A stretch of 50,998 nucleotides of DNA from Nephromyces sp. MM_2019 (Eukaryota > Apicomplexa > Aconoidasida > Nephromycida): assembly GCA_015657535.1 (NCBI GenBank), contig JADHZB010001786.1, forward strand, positions 1 through 50,998, in the 5' to 3' direction. This document shows, one piece after another, positions 46,901 through 50,998 of this stretch (its first letter is position 1; each line of letters begins with the position of its first letter). The notes beneath the pieces are model-generated. The model made no database searches, was not told where the DNA came from, and saw only the letters and a list, made by a program, of their open reading frames with translations. Position numbers and translations under genes: made by a program.

Positions 46901-49798
46901 TTTTTCCTTCTCTGTAGAACATTGATTCTCGACAATTACTAGGAGGAATATCAAGCTACGTACATGAGATGAGCAATATCATCTTCATAGCTAATAAAAG
47001 CTTTATTTAACAGGAAGCTTCGTGGCTTTAATAGTCGACTCTTCTTCGAGGCAAATCGACGAAATCTTCACGTGAAATTATGAGATTATAGCGTTCAAGG
47101 CTCAAACTCTCTTTTAACACACACTACAGCTGGCTAGTATAGGAAGGAGAAAGGCGAAAGTCTTCACATTGAGAGCAAGTCAGGAGAGCTCCAAGCTCGA
47201 AACGAGATGGACCAAAAGTTGAAGCTTAATGAGAGAAGCACCACACCTCCAAGCTCGACACACTAAAGCTCTATGCTTAACACACCAGAGCTCTAAGAAT
47301 AGCACACCAAAGCTCCACACTACAGAAGAGAAGCGTCACAGCTCCAAGCCGAACAAAACACCAAAACACGCTACTACAGATTCCCTAAATCATGCTCGTG
47401 GTCACAGCAAAGCATAAAGAGAGCGTATACAGCTAAAATACAAAGCAAACCTGCATATGATAGAGATTTCAAAGCACCTAATCGCAGAAACCCTGAAAAC
47501 TTTCAAACAACCCTCTAGAGATACAAAAAACCGCAAGAGAAGCCTAGAATACCTCCTCACCCATAAATACTCCTTCCCTAAGAGAGTTTCCAGAGTAGAT
47601 TCGAAGCCATTTCCCAGAGAGCTTGAAGATTGAAAGACTTGAGCACGAAGATCAATCAGCATCTTACGCACCTGAGAGTTAATAACAGGAAGGTAGCTGA
47701 GTGTGAAATGATCAGCCTGTGCAATTATAGCTTGAAGAAACTTGTTTATAGGTAAAAGTGTGTTTTTTCCTCATTTTGACTTAATTCTGGATTATAAATA
47801 AGCAAACCTACATCTTATAGGGGAAGATTCTATGTTATACTACTATTCAGAGAAGGAAACTTTGGGGATGATTCGCCCTTCAACTGCAGAAGTAGGAAAT
47901 TTTTCTCACACACAATACCTGAAGATAGCATTTTTTCTATAAAACCTGCATTTTCTACCAGCTCTTTGAAGGATTTTTTGCATTAAAAATCTTCATCTAC
48001 AAGCTTCATAGTAGTATCAGGGACTAGAAGCCAGCTAAAGAGCGAAAAAACACTCCGATAACATAGCATCGCATTAAAAGAGATTCAGTCTAAGCACACA
48101 ATGTAACTCGTACAAGAAGTGATTTCACACCGCCTGGAAAAGACACACACAAGCACTCACGCGAATAATACAGCAGGAGGGAGAAAATCAGGCATAGAGA
48201 TTAGATAAAATCAAGCATATCACAGCATGAGCATCCCAGCACACACCAAGAGGGAGTGCTGTGCACCAAGCCCTTTTATTCCTTATGCAACTTATCTTCC
48301 TAAGCAGCGAAAGCACCTCAACACATGCACACACACACGCACAGGAGGCAGTTTAAACCCCCCTCCCATACACTCTATGAAAAATCCTTCCTCCCAATAG
48401 CGAAAAAACCTCAACACAAACACACACAGGAGGGAGCATAAATCACCCCCCCCTCCTTCCCAAACTGTCTCAATTCCATCCTCCCAAACAGCAAAACAAA
48501 CCCCACAAACTTCACCTTTTCATCCAATCTCTTGATAGTAGGAACTAGTGCCTGCGATCCAATGCTTCCTTCTCGTTTGTGGGGTACTGTGAGGGTTTGT
48601 AGTGCAAGGCAAGATTTGAAGAGGAACTCTCTTCGAAAGAAAGGCTCATCGATAGCCTCACGAAATGCTGCAGCTGTAGATACATCGCGAATAGTCGCTT
48701 TTCCATCAAAGAATCCTACACCACTGAAAGAGAAGAAGGCGAAAGAATATAGAGCGAGAGAGATTAGACAGAGAACTAACTTCAATATGGGCTGGGGCAC
48801 ACACACGGTTTCCTACTCAAGTCTCGTGTGTGTATCCAAGCCTTTCACTAAAAAAGATGTGAAAATATTACAATATACAGTGATATATTACAGACAATCA
48901 ACACAAACTCGAGATCCTATTGAAGCGGGAAGCAGTGAACACTGTAAAACTTATGAAGACACGCAGGAAAAGCCGTTTTATAGCAAGTGCACTAATAAGA
49001 TGAAATGGTTGCTTCTCCACACACACACACGCTAGATCGTTATAACTGCAAGGAAACTCAACAAAGCAATCCTACCTTGCAGTTGCATCCTTCTTGGAAA
49101 AGTATCTTAAAATGGAAGAATACGCAAACACGATTTCTTGCACACTATCCATCCCTTTCTCAACTACCTAATGTTGAAACAGTAGATGAGGGCGAAGATG
49201 AAGAAGGTGAAGATGAAGAAGATGAAATTTAAAAGAAGAGGAAACAAGAGTAAAACTGCAATTCTTTAGGGGAAAAGCTTATTGAAATGCGCAGGTTAGA
49301 TAATAGACTAGACGAAGAAGAGAAGAAGAAGAAGAAGAAGAGGGAGAAAAAGAAGAAAAAGGGGAAAAAACACAAGAATAAGAAGAAAATAAGTGAGAGA
49401 AGAGCAACAAGAGAAGAGAGAAGTATAAAAGCACAAAAAGGAGAAAGAAGATAACAACAAAAATGACATACACATAATAGGAATAATCCAAACAACAAAA
49501 TACATTCAAAAACTTCGAATAAAAGCATAAAAAGGAATAAACTGAAGAGGCTTTCTTTGCAATCACCTGGGAGGGATTCAAGAGAAACCAGTGAAGACTT
49601 GAGTAGGCTTCATAAACACTATAAGGGCAGGCATTATCAGTGATAAGAGCAGAGGATCTGCTACCGCCAGTATGACCATCTGGTGGTGATTTCCAGAGGC
49701 GATTCATTAAGCCAACAGCTGCAGGCTGCTTGGAGGAAGAGGAAGTATCTGGATAAGATACAGGAGCTGGGGCTGAACTCTCCCACATAGAAAGCTCC
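40945..49798 (-). CDS. THOC1: THO complex subunit 1 (Hpr1/THOC1), 5' exons not fully resolved
   Basis: Core THO/TREX subunit binding THOC2 and nascent mRNP in the nucleus. Exons on the minus strand: 49798-49567, 49167-49076, 48723-48516, 47671-47561, 45915-45777, 45469-45177, 43604-43404, 42516-42397, 41184-40945. Every junction is GT-AG and phases agree (0,2,0,0,1,0,0,0). In order, the translated exons match family landmarks: ACPYSVYEAYSSLHWFLLNP against IDYNLYRKFWSLQDYFRNP; FREAIDEPFFRREFLFKSCL against LMDLQLSDSNFRRHILLQYL; the join EYLW-IMWKQGHC against ENWNSWKNEGC; FLASKL...DADPQNEIEE...FKFRLHRL against LEEFFEEAI...ADPENMVEN...YGWRALRLL. The C-terminal exon is acidic and ends in TAG with no death domain, unlike metazoan THOC1. 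The first listed exon starts in phase 2, so upstream exons exist (N-terminal third missing here). Confidence 0.86.
43256..43440. repeat. Duplicated splice-donor segment of THOC1 exon 7
   Basis: On the minus strand CCCTTAAAACAAATG-GTAAGTACTTAAGGC (the exon 7 donor, exon end 43404) recurs about 110 bp downstream as CCCTTAAAACAAGTG-GTAAGTACTGAAGGC (43281-43310). Each is followed by an (UG)n stretch (43256-43275 and 43373-43381). The second copy keeps a perfect GTAAGT donor. Confidence 0.9.
45438..45560. repeat. Duplicated acceptor/exon start of THOC1 exon 6
   Basis: The 5' end of exon 6 (acceptor TTTCTCAG at 45470, then CTTAATAACTTTAAGCCCTT) has an imperfect copy about 75 bp upstream in the intron (minus strand TTTTTCAGCTGATTAAGC, then CTTAATAGCTTTAAGCCTTT, around 45515-45556). 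The upstream copy also ends in CAG and opens a short frame, KLNSFKPFASIYH, parallel to KLNNFKPFFMAW of the true exon. Confidence 0.85.
45545..45685. repeat. CA-rich microsatellite in THOC1 intron 5
   Basis: Interrupted ACACAC words run across most of the 307-nt intron 45470-45776 (UG-rich in the transcript). They give a Cys/Val-rich nonsense frame on the minus strand. Confidence 0.85.
47160..47390. repeat. Degenerate AGCTC/CACACCA repeat in THOC1 intron 4
   Basis: AGCTCCAAGC, AGCTCTATGC, AGCTCTAAGA and AGCTCCACAC recur at 25-35-bp spacing, joined by AACACACCA-like words. The array lies inside the 1645-nt intron 47560-45916. The plus-strand frame over it is Thr/Lys/His-rich and not credible as a gene. 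Confidence 0.65.
48290..48520. repeat. About 92-bp tandem repeat abutting the THOC1 exon 3 donor
   Basis: Three imperfect copies share TTCCT(A/C)..AGCGAAA..CCTCAACACA...CAGGAGG...CCCCCCTCC; the CCTCAACACA-like words begin near 48316, 48409 and 48499. The copy nearest the exon contains the donor junction itself (exon end 48516, minus strand GAAAAG-GTGAAG). Confidence 0.7.
49160..49420. repeat. GAA/GAT/AAG purine tract in THOC1 intron 1
   Basis: The plus strand carries (GAAGAT)n at about 49185-49225 and (GAAGAA/AAGAAG)n at about 49310-49390. In the transcript this is a pyrimidine tract (UCUUC)n directly upstream of the exon 49167-49076 acceptor, so it may serve as an extended polypyrimidine tract. 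Translated frames over it (acidic on plus, Phe/Ser/Leu on minus) are artefacts. Confidence 0.75.
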
Positions 49799-50399
49799 CT
49801 GACAACGCACACATCCACACACAAGTGATCACATTTTACCCGATATTAACACACACTGACACATACCAAGCTAACCAACAGGACAAAAGCAAATCTTAAA
49901 GTTATAAAAAAGTGGTGAATCTTCGCAATACAAAAGGAGCGTAACTTGAAGCCCAAAAAAAAGAGGAAAAAAAGGGAGAAGGCGAAGAAGAGGAAGATGA
50001 AAACATAATTAATGAAAGAGAATATGCCAGTTAATTTTATTTTAAATTTGGAATGTTTAATGCTTCATCTGATGAACTTCACTAAACGAAAAATATTCCT
50101 ACCACGACTAATGCAGCTTCAGAGACTCCCCTTCTAACACACACTTTTTTTTTCCACGTAAAAATGCAGCCACAGCTAGTCACACGCACAACTTGCAATT
50201 TGATAATGGAAAACACACACATAAGACCGGTAGGAAAATCAAATGATACCATACCAACGGCATACTAACTAACCATTGAAAGCAGATATATAAATGCTCT
50301 ATGTATATATATGTTATCTTGGTATAGGTATATACTATATCTATACACACACTTCCATATCACATCTACACACACACTTCCACGATACATTTATACGTA

Positions 50400-50680
50400 C
50401 CACAGCTTCACACCATGAAAAAGAGAAAATCCCAGAATATATAGAAGCCATTCATCAAGCACACACATATAATAAAGATTAGCAATTCAAATGAAGATCT
50501 TCAAAACCTCTTTGAGGAGCAAACACGATACTTCACACAGAAGGCCTTTCGCTCTACAAAATGCTTTTCTCTCATATTTAATAGTGGCAAAAGGCTTAAA
50601 CTTTAATGAAGCAAAACGGTGGAATTCACTACCCCAGAGCATAAATGCACACACACACACCCACACAAAGACACACACAC
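50400..50680 (-). other. Candidate upstream THOC1 exon sequence
   Basis: The minus-strand frame 50684-50487 contains AKGLLCEVSCLLLKEVLK, which resembles the THOC1 segment GKNYLLRMCNDLLRRLSK expected just N-terminal of the resolved exons. A second segment, about 50461-50401, ends in GAAGCTGTG-GTACGT, is open as LDEWLLYILGFSLFHGVKL and leaves phase 2, matching the phase needed by the exon at 49798. Its acceptor could not be identified, so neither was added to the gene. Confidence 0.35.
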
Positions 50681-50691
50681 ACACACACCAA
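50640..50691. repeat. (CA)n microsatellite
   Basis: CACACACACACCCACACAAA followed by a second CA run, on the plus strand; TG on the sense strand of THOC1. Confidence 0.93.
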
Positions 50692-50948
50692 TAGAGAACA
50701 CGAGATACTTACACTACAAAAATACTCAACAAATTTGACCAAAGCGTAGCATTTAAACCGTAAAAAGATGCTTGAAGGTGAAGGCTTTTTGAGATATCAT
50801 GTATATCATATTACACACTCATGTGTGTTCTTGCAAGCTGGTGTGTACATTTGGTGTAACCATAGTTATCGGAATGCACAGCACTATATAAGAACGTGAA
50901 GATAAAAGTCAAGCCCTTTAAATCTTCGAGAAGCCTTTAATACACTAG

Positions 50949-50998
50949 TGTGTGCGTGTGTGTGTGGGTGTGTGGGTGTGTGTGTGTGTGGGTGTGTG
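50949..50998. repeat. (TG)n microsatellite at right edge
   Basis: GTGTGTGCGTGTGTGTGTGG and similar words fill the last 50 bases of the window on the plus strand. The orientation is opposite to the CA runs inside the THOC1 introns, which may mean the window ends outside that transcription unit. Confidence 0.93.

Noticed and set aside
48532..49035. Plus-strand frame of 167 residues
   Set aside because: It overlaps antisense to THOC1 exon 48723-48516, whose minus-strand translation matches family landmarks and splice phases. The plus frame has no motif.
49229..49528. Phe/Leu/Ser-rich minus-strand frame resembling a membrane protein
   Set aside because: Translation of the polypyrimidine complement of the GAA/AAG tract inside THOC1 intron 1; it continues directly from the exon past its GTGATT donor.

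Overview
The window looks like nuclear DNA of an intron-rich protist, most plausibly an apicomplexan or other alveolate. The evidence is large genes split by GT-AG introns of about 300-1650 nt, proteins swollen by Ser/Ala-rich low-complexity inserts, AT-leaning intergenic DNA and very abundant (CA)n/(TG)n tracts. The organism assignment is inference. No bacterial gene organisation, operon, CRISPR array, rRNA or convincing tRNA is visible.

Four genes can be supported, all on the minus strand. Reading in the direction of transcription (right to left): (1) 49798-40945, THO complex subunit 1 (THOC1/Hpr1), nine exons resolved with every splice phase matching; the 5' part lies upstream or is unresolved. 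(2) 35221-23040, four exons encoding a predicted protein of about 3070 residues, all helical-repeat segments plus Ser-rich inserts, whose N-terminus resembles the importin-beta/exportin superfamily. (3) 17655-16720, an apparently single-exon TLC-domain membrane protein. (4) 8396-297 and running off the left edge, THO complex subunit 2 (THOC2/Tho2), six exons resolved.

THOC1 and THOC2 are the two large core subunits of THO, which couples transcription to mRNP assembly and mRNA export (TREX). Finding both on the same strand within about 50 kb, separated by a probable nuclear-transport receptor, is the most notable feature of the locus.

The intergenic stretches (8.4-16.7 kb, 17.9-23.0 kb, 35.3-40.9 kb) hold no recognisable gene. 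They do hold many tandem repeats: 67-bp, 81-82-bp, 21-bp and 22-bp units, a degenerate telomere-like G-rich array, and a perfect 25-bp inverted repeat. Several short duplications also sit directly on THOC1 splice sites.

All exon models come from reading splice motifs and phase consistency by eye. No database search was run.
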